A stretch of DNA of 16,087 nt from CAYPKW01 sp964411425 (lineage in GTDB: Bacteria > Pseudomonadota > Alphaproteobacteria > Dongiales > Dongiaceae), in assembly GCA_964411425.1 (NCBI GenBank), contig CAYPKW010000064.1, positions 1 through 16,087 of the forward strand, in the 5' to 3' direction. Of the stretch, positions 6,617 through 16,087 are shown piece by piece. The first letter of the stretch is position 1; every line of letters begins with the position of its first letter. The notes beneath the pieces were generated by a model that was not told the DNA's origin, made no database searches, and saw only the letters and a program-made list of their open reading frames with translations. The translations under genes and the position numbers were made by a program.

Positions 6617-7234
6617 ATGCGGGACGCCGGTCATTCATCGGTTGCCGTGCCGCACGCCCTGGAGCGTGCCGAAGGCGGCCCCATGCGGCGCTGCTTGGCG
6701 ACCCGGGCGGTACGCCCGAAGGACGAGTTGTTGCGCTTCGCGATCGGCCCCGACGGCGCGCTGGTGCCCGATGTTGCCGGTCGGCTGCCGGGTCGCGGCC
6801 TGTGGCTGGTGCCGGAGGCGCGCGTGCTGCGCCTGGCCGTGCAGCGCAACCTGTTCGCCAAGGCGGCCGGAATGGGCGTTGCCGTGCCGGCCGATCTCGC
6901 CGAAGTCGTCGAGCGCGCGCTCAAGCGGCGCTGGCTCGATCTGTTGGGCCTGGCGGCGCGCGCCGGCAGGGTGGCGGCCGGTTTCGATCGAGTGCGCGAA
7001 TGGCTCGCGGCGGGGCGCGTCGCGCTGCTGATTGAGGCCAGCGACGGCGCCGAGGGCGGACGGCAGAAGCTGCGAGCGGCGGCGCGCGAGCTGCCGGTCA
7101 TCGCGCTGTTCGACAGCGCCGAGCTTGCGGCCGCCTTGGGCCGCGAACGGGTGGTGCATGCGGCGGTGCAGCCGGGCGGCTTCGCGCGCCTTCTCGCCGG
7201 CGAAGCCCGGCGTTTGGCGGGCCTCTGTGGGTAA
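6617..7234 (+). CDS. YlxR-family RNA-binding protein with L7Ae-like C-terminal domain
   Basis: A 205-aa protein joining two small RNA-binding folds. The N-terminal YlxR (DUF448) domain covers about 23-90, with MRRCLATRAVRPKDELLRF and the signature GRLPGRGLW at 55-63. The C-terminal part (about 105-200; LDLLGLAARAGRVAAGFDRV, then ALLIEASDG) resembles the YlxQ/L7Ae fold. In Gram-positive bacteria these are two adjacent genes in the same nusA-infB interval; in alphaproteobacteria they are commonly one protein. YlxR is reported to bind RNase P RNA in some bacteria, so an RNA role is likely, but its exact job here is unknown. ATG 6683 (residue 23) is a possible later start. Confidence 0.88.
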   Translation: MRDAGHSSVAVPHALERAEGGPMRRCLATRAVRPKDELLRFAIGPDGALVPDVAGRLPGRGLWLVPEARVLRLAVQRNLFAKAAGMGVAVPADLAEVVERALKRRWLDLLGLAARAGRVAAGFDRVREWLAAGRVALLIEASDGAEGGRQKLRAAARELPVIALFDSAELAAALGRERVVHAAVQPGGFARLLAGEARRLAGLCG

Positions 7235-7249
7235 GCGAGCGCAAACGAA

Positions 7250-9739
7250 ATGACGGAACAGAACGAACAGGTGCAGCGCCGGCCCCTCGGCCTGTCGCAG
7301 CCCGATCGCCTCGAAATCAGGAAACGGGTTGAGGCCGGCCAGGTCCGCCAGAGCTTCCCCCATGGCCGCACCAAGACGGTGCAGGTCGAAATCAAGAAGA
7401 AGCGCACCTTCGCCGTCGGCGCCGAGGGCCGCATGACCGAGGTGGTCGGCGATCCGCTGGCGGCTGCCGCGGCCGCGGCGGCGGCGCTCCTTGCCGACGC
7501 GCGCGCCCCGCACCTGACCGCCGGTGAGCGGGCGACGCGCCTCAAGGCGCTCGAGGAAGCCCAGCGCGAGCAAGAACTGCACCGCCAGGTTGAGGAGGCG
7601 GACGGGGCGAGGCGCGGCGAGGAACTTGCCGGCGAGCCCGCCGCGGCAGCCGAGGCGTTGGCGCACGACGCCCAGCAGATCGCGGTGGAGCTTCCGGCCG
7701 GGCGCCTGGGCAAGCCGGGGGCGAAGCCGGGAGCGGCGCTCGAGGACGATGAGGAAGCGCCGGCCCGCGCCAAACGCCCCGGGCTGAAGCTACCGGGGGC
7801 GCGGCCCGCTCCGGCCGCCCGGCGCGGCGAGCCGCGCCGGCGCGCCGGCAAGCTCACCGTCACCCAGGCGCTCGACGACGCCACCGACGAGCGCATGCGC
7901 AGCCTCGCCTCGGTGCGGCGCGCGCGGGAGAAGGAGAAGCAGCGCGTCAAGGAGCTGCGCGGGGAGGGCCAGAAGGTGATCCGCGACGTGGTGATCCCGG
8001 AGAGCATTACGGTGCAGGAACTGGCCAACCGCATGGCCGAGCGCGGCGCCGACGTGATCAAGTCGCTGATGAAGATGGGCATCATGGCGACCATCAACCA
8101 GTCGCTCGATCCGGACACCGCCGAGTTGGTGGTCGGCGAATTCGGCCACCGGGTGCGCCGCGTGGCGGCGGCCGACGTGGAGCAGGGGCTGGTAGGCCTG
8201 GCGGACGAGGCCGCCCGGCTCAAGCCCCGCCCGCCGGTTGTCACCGTCATGGGCCACGTCGACCACGGCAAGACCTCGCTCTTGGACGCGCTGCGCGAGA
8301 CCGACGTGGCGGGCCACGAGGCCGGCGGCATCACGCAGCACATCGGCGCCTATCAGGTGACGCGGCCCTCGGGCCAGAAGATCACCTTCATCGACACGCC
8401 CGGCCACGCCGCCTTCTCCGAAATGCGCGCGCGCGGCGCCAACGTCACCGACATCGTCGTGCTGGTGGTGGCGGCCGACGACGGCATCATGCAGCAGACC
8501 GTGGAGGCGATCAACCACGCGCGGGAGGCAAAGGTGCCGATCCTCGTCGCCATCAACAAGATCGACAAGCCGGACGCCAACCCGGCGCGCGTGCGCCAGG
8601 AACTGCTGCAGCACGGCCTGGTGGTCGAGGAGTTGGGCGGCGACTTGCTCGCCGTCGACGTCTCGGCCAAGACCAAGGCCAATCTGGACAGGCTGGAGGA
8701 AACGATTCTGCTGCAGGCGGAAATCCTCGATCTCAAGGCGAACCCGGATCGGCCGGCCGCCGGCCGCATCCTCGAAGCGAAGCTCGAGCGCGGGCGCGGC
8801 GCCGTGGCCACGCTCCTGGTGCAGCGCGGCACCCTCAGGCTGGGCGATATCCTGGTCGCCGGCAAGGAGTGGGGCCGCGTGCGTGCGCTGTTGGACGATC
8901 GCGGCAAGCCGATCGAGGCGGCGGCGCCCTCCGTGCCGGTCGAAGTGGTGGGCTTGCAGGCGACGCCGGCGCCCGGCGACGACTTCGCCGTGGTCGACAG
9001 CGAGACGCGCGCGCGCGAGATCACCGACTTCCGCAAAGAGCGCGAGCGGGCGGCGCAGGCCGCCGTCTCCGCCCGCGGCACGCTCGACGAACAGTTCTCC
9101 AAGATCGCGGCCGGCGAGGTCAAGGAACTGCCCGTGCTGATCAAGTCCGACGTGCAGGGCTCGCTCGAGGCGATCGCCGGCAGCCTGGCCAGGTTCGGCA
9201 CCGACGAGGTAGCGATGCGCGTGTTGCACGCGGCGGTCGGCGGCATCAATGAATCCGACGTGACGCTGGCCCGCGCCTCGAACGCCATCGTGATCGGCTT
9301 CAACGTCAGGGCCAACCCGCAGGCCCGCGAGATGGCGCGGCGCGACGGCGTCGACATCCGCTACTACTCGATCATCTACAACGTTGTCGACGACATGAAG
9401 GCGTTGCTGGGCGGCATGCTGAAGCCGGCGCTGCGCGAGCGCTTCCTCGGCAACGCGACGATCCGCGAGGTGTTCGCCATTACCAAGGTGGGCAAGGTGG
9501 CCGGCTGCCTGGTGAGCGAGGGCACGGTCAGGCGTGGCGCCCGCGTGCGCCTGCTGCGCGACGACGTGGTGATCCACGAAGGCAGCCTTAAGACCCTGAA
9601 GCGCTTCAAGGACGAGGTGCGCGAGGTCAAGGAAGGCTACGAATGCGGCATGGCCTTCGAGGGCTACCAGGACATCCAGCCCGGCGACGTGATCGAGTGT
9701 TTCGAGATGGAGGAGGTGGCGCGCTCGCTGGCCGGCTGA
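7250..9739 (+). CDS. infB: Translation initiation factor IF-2
   Basis: GTPase that brings fMet-tRNA to the 30S subunit and promotes 50S joining. The 829 aa show an alphaproteobacterial N-terminal segment (VRQSFPHGRTKTVQVEIKKK), an Ala/Glu/Arg-rich low-complexity linker containing a run of nine alanines (about residues 70-235), the IF2 N domain (about 242-305), then the G domain. G motifs: GHVDHGKT at 335-342, GGITQHIGAY, DTPGHAAF, NKIDKP near 437 and SAK. Domains II-IV follow, ending with the C2 fMet-tRNA-binding part (YECGMAFEGYQDIQPGDVIE). ATG 7250 is 15 bases after the ylxR stop with only a weak ribosome site. The linker matches the codon bias of its neighbours. Confidence 0.98.
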   Translation: MTEQNEQVQRRPLGLSQPDRLEIRKRVEAGQVRQSFPHGRTKTVQVEIKKKRTFAVGAEGRMTEVVGDPLAAAAAAAAALLADARAPHLTAGERATRLKALEEAQREQELHRQVEEADGARRGEELAGEPAAAAEALAHDAQQIAVELPAGRLGKPGAKPGAALEDDEEAPARAKRPGLKLPGARPAPAARRGEPRRRAGKLTVTQALDDATDERMRSLASVRRAREKEKQRVKELRGEGQKVIRDVVIPESITVQELANRMAERGADVIKSLMKMGIMATINQSLDPDTAELVVGEFGHRVRRVAAADVEQGLVGLADEAARLKPRPPVVTVMGHVDHGKTSLLDALRETDVAGHEAGGITQHIGAYQVTRPSGQKITFIDTPGHAAFSEMRARGANVTDIVVLVVAADDGIMQQTVEAINHAREAKVPILVAINKIDKPDANPARVRQELLQHGLVVEELGGDLLAVDVSAKTKANLDRLEETILLQAEILDLKANPDRPAAGRILEAKLERGRGAVATLLVQRGTLRLGDILVAGKEWGRVRALLDDRGKPIEAAAPSVPVEVVGLQATPAPGDDFAVVDSETRAREITDFRKERERAAQAAVSARGTLDEQFSKIAAGEVKELPVLIKSDVQGSLEAIAGSLARFGTDEVAMRVLHAAVGGINESDVTLARASNAIVIGFNVRANPQAREMARRDGVDIRYYSIIYNVVDDMKALLGGMLKPALRERFLGNATIREVFAITKVGKVAGCLVSEGTVRRGARVRLLRDDVVIHEGSLKTLKRFKDEVREVKEGYECGMAFEGYQDIQPGDVIECFEMEEVARSLAG

Positions 9740-9767
9740 GGCCGGCGGCGCGTCGAGGACGAGGGAC

Positions 9768-10175
9768 ATGGCCAAAGGGCGTCGTGCCCCGTCGCAGCGG
9801 CAATTGCGGGTGGGCGAGGAGTTGCGTCACGCTCTGGCGCGCATCCTGGCGCAAGCGAAGCTCAACGATCCCGATCTGGCCGGCCGTCCGGTGACGGTGT
9901 GCGAGGTGCGCATCGGCCCCGATCTGCGCAACGCCACCGTGTACGTCGCCCCCTTGGGCGGTGGCGAGGCGGCGGCCCTGGTCGCGGCCCTCAACCGCGC
10001 CGCGGCGTACTTCCGCGGGCGCGTGGCGGCTGAGGTGAAGCTGCGCCATGCGCCCGTCTTGCGCTTCGAGGCCGACACCGCCCTCGAAACCGCGCTCCGC
10101 ATCGAGGCGCTGTTGCGCGAGCCCGGCGTCGCCCGCGACCTCGAAGCGGCGAAGGCAGGGGACGATGCACAGTAG
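9768..10175 (+). CDS. rbfA: 30S ribosome-binding factor A
   Basis: Cold-shock ribosome maturation factor that binds the free 30S subunit and helps process the 16S rRNA 5' end. The 135-aa product fits the family (about 120-140 aa), a single KH-type fold: RVGEELRHALARIL, VRIGPDLRNATVYVAPLG and LRHAPVLRFEAD are characteristic. The start at 9768 is preceded by a strong purine-rich ribosome site (gaggacgaggga, 9755-9766). It sits between infB and truB as in most Proteobacteria. Confidence 0.95.
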   Translation: MAKGRRAPSQRQLRVGEELRHALARILAQAKLNDPDLAGRPVTVCEVRIGPDLRNATVYVAPLGGGEAAALVAALNRAAAYFRGRVAAEVKLRHAPVLRFEADTALETALRIEALLREPGVARDLEAAKAGDDAQ

Positions 10176-10210
10176 CCGAAACGTGGTTGGAACCGCTCTG
10201 TCGATCCGCC

Positions 10211-11152
10211 ATGCCGGGGCGTAGGCCGAGGGGCGAGCCAATCCACGGCTGGGTCATCGTCGACAAGCCGGCCGGCGTCACCTCGACCGAGGTCGTGGCT
10301 CGCGTGCGCCGGGCGTTGAACGCCGCCAAGGCCGGCCATGGCGGCACCCTCGACCCGCTTGCCACGGGCGTCCTGCCGGTGGCGCTGGGCGAGGCGACCA
10401 AGACCGTCGCCCACGTCATGGACGGCGCCAAGACCTATCGGTTTACCGTGCGCTGGGGCGAGGCGCGCGACACCGACGACGCCGAGGGAAGCGTGGTGGC
10501 GACCAGCCCGTGCCGGCCCACGGCGGCCGAGATCGAGGCGGCGCTGGCGGCGTTCCGGGGCGACATCGAGCAGACGCCGCCCGCCTATTCGGCCCGCAAG
10601 GTCGATGGCGTGCGGGCCTACGAGCTGGCCCGCAGCCGGCGGGCCGTGACGCTCGAGGCGCGCCGGGTGCGCATCGACCGCATCGCCCTCATGGGCCAGC
10701 CCGACGCCGACCATGCCGTGTTCGAAGTAGACTGCGGCAAGGGTACCTATATGCGCGCGCTCGCCCGCGACCTCGCGGTGGCGCTCGGCACGGTCGGGCA
10801 TATCGCGGCGCTCAGGCGCACCCGGGTCGGCCCCTTCGGCGAAGAGAACGCGATTTCGCTGGCAACCCTGGAGGCGCTAAGGCATAGTCCGCCCGCTTTG
10901 GGGGAACCCCCGGGGCCCGTGCTGGCGGTTGAGACCGCGCTGGACGACATCCCGGCGCTGGCCCTGACCGCCGCGGAGGCAAGCCGCCTGCGCTGCGGCC
11001 AGCCGGTCGGATTGGTCCGCCGGAGCGACCGCGAGCGCATCGGCCACCTGGAAAGTGGTGGCCTTGTCTGCGCCATGTTGGGCGGCAGGGCAGTTGCGTT
11101 GGCCCGCTTTGAGGCCGGCGGCCTTCATCCGGTGCGGATCTTGAACCTGTGA
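10211..11152 (+). CDS. truB: tRNA pseudouridine(55) synthase
   Basis: Converts U55 of the tRNA T-loop to pseudouridine. From ATG 10211 the product has 313 aa, opening with GEPIHGWVIVDKPAGVTST. The catalytic motif is GHGGTLDPLATGVLPV at 42-57, with aspartate D48 at the same number as in E. coli TruB, which supports this start over the in-frame TTG at 10187. Further motifs are YSARKVDGVRAYELAR and the CGKGTYMRALARDLA block. The C-terminal region (about 245-313) looks like the PUA-type domain. No good ribosome site precedes either start, so translation may depend on coupling to rbfA. The stop overlaps the rpsO ribosome site. Confidence 0.95.
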   Translation: MPGRRPRGEPIHGWVIVDKPAGVTSTEVVARVRRALNAAKAGHGGTLDPLATGVLPVALGEATKTVAHVMDGAKTYRFTVRWGEARDTDDAEGSVVATSPCRPTAAEIEAALAAFRGDIEQTPPAYSARKVDGVRAYELARSRRAVTLEARRVRIDRIALMGQPDADHAVFEVDCGKGTYMRALARDLAVALGTVGHIAALRRTRVGPFGEENAISLATLEALRHSPPALGEPPGPVLAVETALDDIPALALTAAEASRLRCGQPVGLVRRSDRERIGHLESGGLVCAMLGGRAVALARFEAGGLHPVRILNL

Positions 11153-11168
11153 GGAAAGGACTCTTGCG

Positions 11169-11438
11169 ATGTCGATTTCGGCCGAGCGCAAGCAGGCGCT
11201 CGTCAAGGAGTACGCCCTCGCCGAGGGCGACACCGGATCGCCGGAGGTGCAGGTGGCGATCCTCTCCGAGCGCATCCGCAACCTCACCGATCACCTGCAG
11301 ACCCACGAGAAGGACTTCGCCTCGCGGCGCGGCCTCCTGGTCATGGTCGGCCAGCGCCGCCGCCTGCTCGACTACCTCAAGCGCAGGCACGCCCAGCGCT
11401 ATCAGGAGTTGGTCAAGCGGCTGGGTCTGCGTCGCTGA
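11169..11438 (+). CDS. rpsO: 30S ribosomal protein S15
   Basis: Primary 16S rRNA-binding protein that organises the platform of the 30S subunit; in E. coli it also represses its own translation. The 89 aa are the standard length. GDTGSPEVQVAILSERI and SRRGLLVMVGQRRRLLDYL are the defining blocks. The strongest ribosome site in the window, gaggaaagga at 11151-11160, overlaps the truB stop codon and lies eight bases before the ATG, as expected for a highly made ribosomal protein. Confidence 0.98.
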   Translation: MSISAERKQALVKEYALAEGDTGSPEVQVAILSERIRNLTDHLQTHEKDFASRRGLLVMVGQRRRLLDYLKRRHAQRYQELVKRLGLRR

Positions 11439-11529
11439 GCGGCACGTGGGGGTTGCGTCCATGATGTCGATCAGTCTTCGCCACCGCGACCCTGCCGGCG
11501 CGCGGCGGCGAGACAGCGAGCCGGGCCGA

Positions 11530-11558
11530 CGCAAGCGGCGGCGCTGCCGCCGCTTGCG
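11530..11558 (+). promoter_or_regulatory. Perfect 13-bp hairpin in the rpsO-pnp gap
   Basis: cgcaagcggcggc (11530-11542) and gccgccgcttgcg (11546-11558) pair without mismatch around gct. It lies 91 bases after rpsO and 51 bases before the pnp ATG. No T-run follows, so it is not an ordinary intrinsic terminator. In enterobacteria the same gap carries a stem cut by RNase III, through which PNPase represses its own mRNA. A processing or stability role here is inferred by position. The rest of the 171-bp gap shows no convincing gene or promoter. Confidence 0.65.
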
Positions 11559-11609
11559 CGGGTCCGGCGGATGTTGACGGCCGGCGCTGACCCGAAAGGA
11601 TAGACCTAC

Positions 11610-13727
<2,118 letters not shown>

Positions 13728-14474
13728 GTGCGCCTGGCGCGCGTCATGGGCCATCGCGGCGCAGCCGCGCTGGCGCCCGAGAACACGCTCGAGGGCTTGC
13801 GGACCGCGGCGCGCATAGGCGTCCGCGCGGTCGAGTTCGACGTGAAGCTGACCCAGGACGGCGTGCCCATCCTGATGCACGACGATACGCTGCAACGCAC
13901 CACGGACGGCGAGGGCCGGGTGGCGGCGACGCGGTTCGAGGCGATCGCCCGGCTCGATGCCGGCGCCTGGTTCGCGCCCGAGTTTAGCGGCGCCCGCGTG
14001 CCGCGGCTCGCCGACGCCTTGCGGCTCGTCCTCGATCTGGGGCTGGCCGCCAACATGGAGATCAAGGCCAGCCCGGGAGAGGAGGAGGCGACCGCGCGGG
14101 CGGCAGGCGAGGTCGTCCGCCGGCTGTGGCCCAAGGACCGCGAGCCGCCGCTCGTCTCCAGCTTCGCCCGGGCGAGCCTGCGGGCGAGCGCGCCCGGGCT
14201 GCCGCGCGCCCTCTTGCTCCTGGAGCGGCCGCCGGACTGGATGGCGGCCAAGGAAATGGGCTGCGTAGCGCTCAATTGCGCCGACCGATCGCTCACCCCC
14301 GGCTGGGCCCGGGACATCAAGCAGGCCGGCCTCGCGCTCGCCGCCTTCACGGTGAACGACCCCGGGCGGGCGGCCGAGTTGTACGGCTGGGGGGTCGACT
14401 GCATCATCACCGACCGGCCGGACGCCATTCTGCCCGTCGCTAGAGCAAGATCGGATCAGATCGAATCAATCTGA
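13728..14474 (+). CDS. Glycerophosphodiester phosphodiesterase
   Basis: Hydrolyses glycerophosphodiesters, released from phospholipids, to glycerol 3-phosphate and an alcohol. The 248-aa TIM-barrel protein is of UgpQ size and has no signal peptide, so it is likely cytoplasmic. The active-site residues are present: H9-R10 in GHRGA, E36 and D38 in VEFDV, H51 in MHDD, and EIKA near residue 110; FTVNDPGRAAELYGWGVDCIITDRPD is the standard C-terminal part. The GTG start directly follows the pnp stop; ATG 13746 would cut only six residues. The family core ends near DAILP, and the last residues (ARSDQIESI) and the stop are encoded by a palindromic repeat. Substrate preference cannot be told. Confidence 0.9.
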   Translation: MRLARVMGHRGAAALAPENTLEGLRTAARIGVRAVEFDVKLTQDGVPILMHDDTLQRTTDGEGRVAATRFEAIARLDAGAWFAPEFSGARVPRLADALRLVLDLGLAANMEIKASPGEEEATARAAGEVVRRLWPKDREPPLVSSFARASLRASAPGLPRALLLLERPPDWMAAKEMGCVALNCADRSLTPGWARDIKQAGLALAAFTVNDPGRAAELYGWGVDCIITDRPDAILPVARARSDQIESI

Positions 14475-14492
14475 TCCGTGAATCTTGCTCTA
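14441..14492. repeat. Palindromic repeat 1 (AGAGCAAGAT type)
   Basis: tagagcaagat (14441-14451) pairs with atcttgctcta (14482-14492), and cggatcagat (14452-14461) with atctgatccg (14469-14478), leaving a seven-base loop and a three-base bulge. It overlaps the last codons of the phosphodiesterase gene. Short palindromes of this style are scattered through many alphaproteobacterial genomes; membership in a specific named family was not established. Confidence 0.8.
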
Positions 14493-14503
14493 ATTCAATA
14501 GTT

Positions 14504-14555
14504 TGAGCATGATGTTATCGGAAAAGTGGTAGGTACTTTTCCGGATCATGCTCTA
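14504..14555. repeat. Palindromic repeat 2 (GAGCATGAT type)
   Basis: gagcatgat (14505-14513) pairs with atcatgctc (14545-14553), and inside it cggaaaagt (14519-14527) pairs with acttttccg (14535-14543), loop ggtaggt. The wording gagcatgat...ggaaaagtg...acttttcc...atcatgctc is, from memory, that of a dispersed repeat very common in alphaproteobacteria. It follows repeat 1 after 11 bases, as if the two travel as a pair. Confidence 0.8.
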
Positions 14556-14562
14556 GGTCATA

Positions 14563-14583
14563 GCGGGTTGCCGAAAAACCCGC
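14563..14583 (+). terminator. Hairpin after the palindromic repeats
   Basis: gcgggtt (14563-14569) pairs with aacccgc (14577-14583) around gccgaaa. With the two palindromes before it, it forms a row of three hairpins between the phosphodiesterase and the next gene, enough to stop or stabilise the transcript end. No T-run follows, so its role as a terminator is a guess. Confidence 0.35.
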
Positions 14584-14593
14584 ATATGCCGCG

Positions 14594-14639
14594 TTGCGGT
14601 GGCGGCGGGACACCCTATATGATTAGCGCCCATATAGGG
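14594..14639 (+). promoter_or_regulatory. Possible promoter and operator before the nitronate monooxygenase-like gene
   Basis: TTGCGG (14594-14599) and TATGAT (14618-14623) are spaced by 18 bp. The -10 box overlaps the left arm of a perfect inverted repeat, ccctatatg (14613-14621) and catataggg (14631-14639), around attagcgcc. The expected transcription start would fall in or next to the right arm, so a bound protein could repress. The -35 match is poor and the assignment tentative. Confidence 0.4.
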
Positions 14640-14655
14640 CCGGCGGTCGCCGGAG

Positions 14656-16087
<1,432 letters not shown>

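Noticed and set aside
5027..6634. Long minus-strand open frames opposite nusA, infB, pnp and the flavoprotein
   Set aside because: They lie exactly opposite well-identified genes and have His/Arg/Asp-rich composition typical of GC-rich antisense shadows, with no recognisable domain.
7470..7500. Alanine run in IF-2 as a simple repeat or expansion
   Set aside because: Low-complexity Ala/Glu/Arg linkers are normal in the N-terminal part of IF-2, and the codons are mixed rather than a pure repeat.
11461..11577. 38-codon frame between rpsO and pnp
   Set aside because: Its Arg-rich product is encoded by the GC-rich spacer and the perfect hairpin, it has no good ribosome site and resembles no family.

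Overview
The window is a high-GC stretch of a chromosome, with every recognisable gene on the + strand. It looks like an alphaproteobacterium, probably near the Rhodospirillales or Rhizobiales. The evidence is the gene order lnt – XRE-type regulator – metK – trmB followed by rimP – nusA – ylxR – infB – rbfA – truB – rpsO – pnp, the YlxR/L7Ae two-domain protein, and GAGCATGAT...ATCATGCTC palindromic repeats of a kind common in that class. No phage, insertion sequence, CRISPR, tRNA or rRNA was seen. This is mostly a conserved housekeeping region, so the points of interest are regulatory and boundary features rather than a new accessory system.

Layout. Positions 1-200 hold no convincing gene but carry a large imperfect palindrome (93-192). 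From 201 come lnt (lipoprotein N-acylation), a small HTH regulator with its own TTGACA promoter and an 11+11 bp inverted repeat over the -10/start region, metK (S-adenosylmethionine synthesis, TTG start, with its own likely promoter and leader hairpin), and trmB (tRNA m7G46 methylation, apparently with a CTG start overlapping the metK stop). TrmB uses the S-adenosylmethionine that MetK makes.

A 215-bp gap (4343-4557) ends the first block. It contains a hairpin after trmB, a promoter (TTGCGC/TATATA), a leader hairpin and a textbook intrinsic terminator sited before rimP. The second block, rimP-nusA-ylxR-infB-rbfA-truB-rpsO-pnp, is the classic transcription/translation/ribosome-maturation operon: 30S assembly (RimP, RbfA), transcription elongation and termination (NusA), initiation factor 2, tRNA pseudouridine 55 synthase, ribosomal protein S15 and polynucleotide phosphorylase. 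A perfect 13-bp stem lies in the rpsO-pnp gap, where pnp autoregulation by RNase III acts in enterobacteria.

A glycerophosphodiester phosphodiesterase gene starts at the base after the pnp stop. Its last codons and stop lie inside a palindromic repeat cluster (14441-14583). After that cluster and a short inverted repeat with a possible promoter, a nitronate monooxygenase-like gene runs off the right edge. It carries a CxxCxxxC cluster near its C-terminus that ordinary nitronate monooxygenases are not known for.
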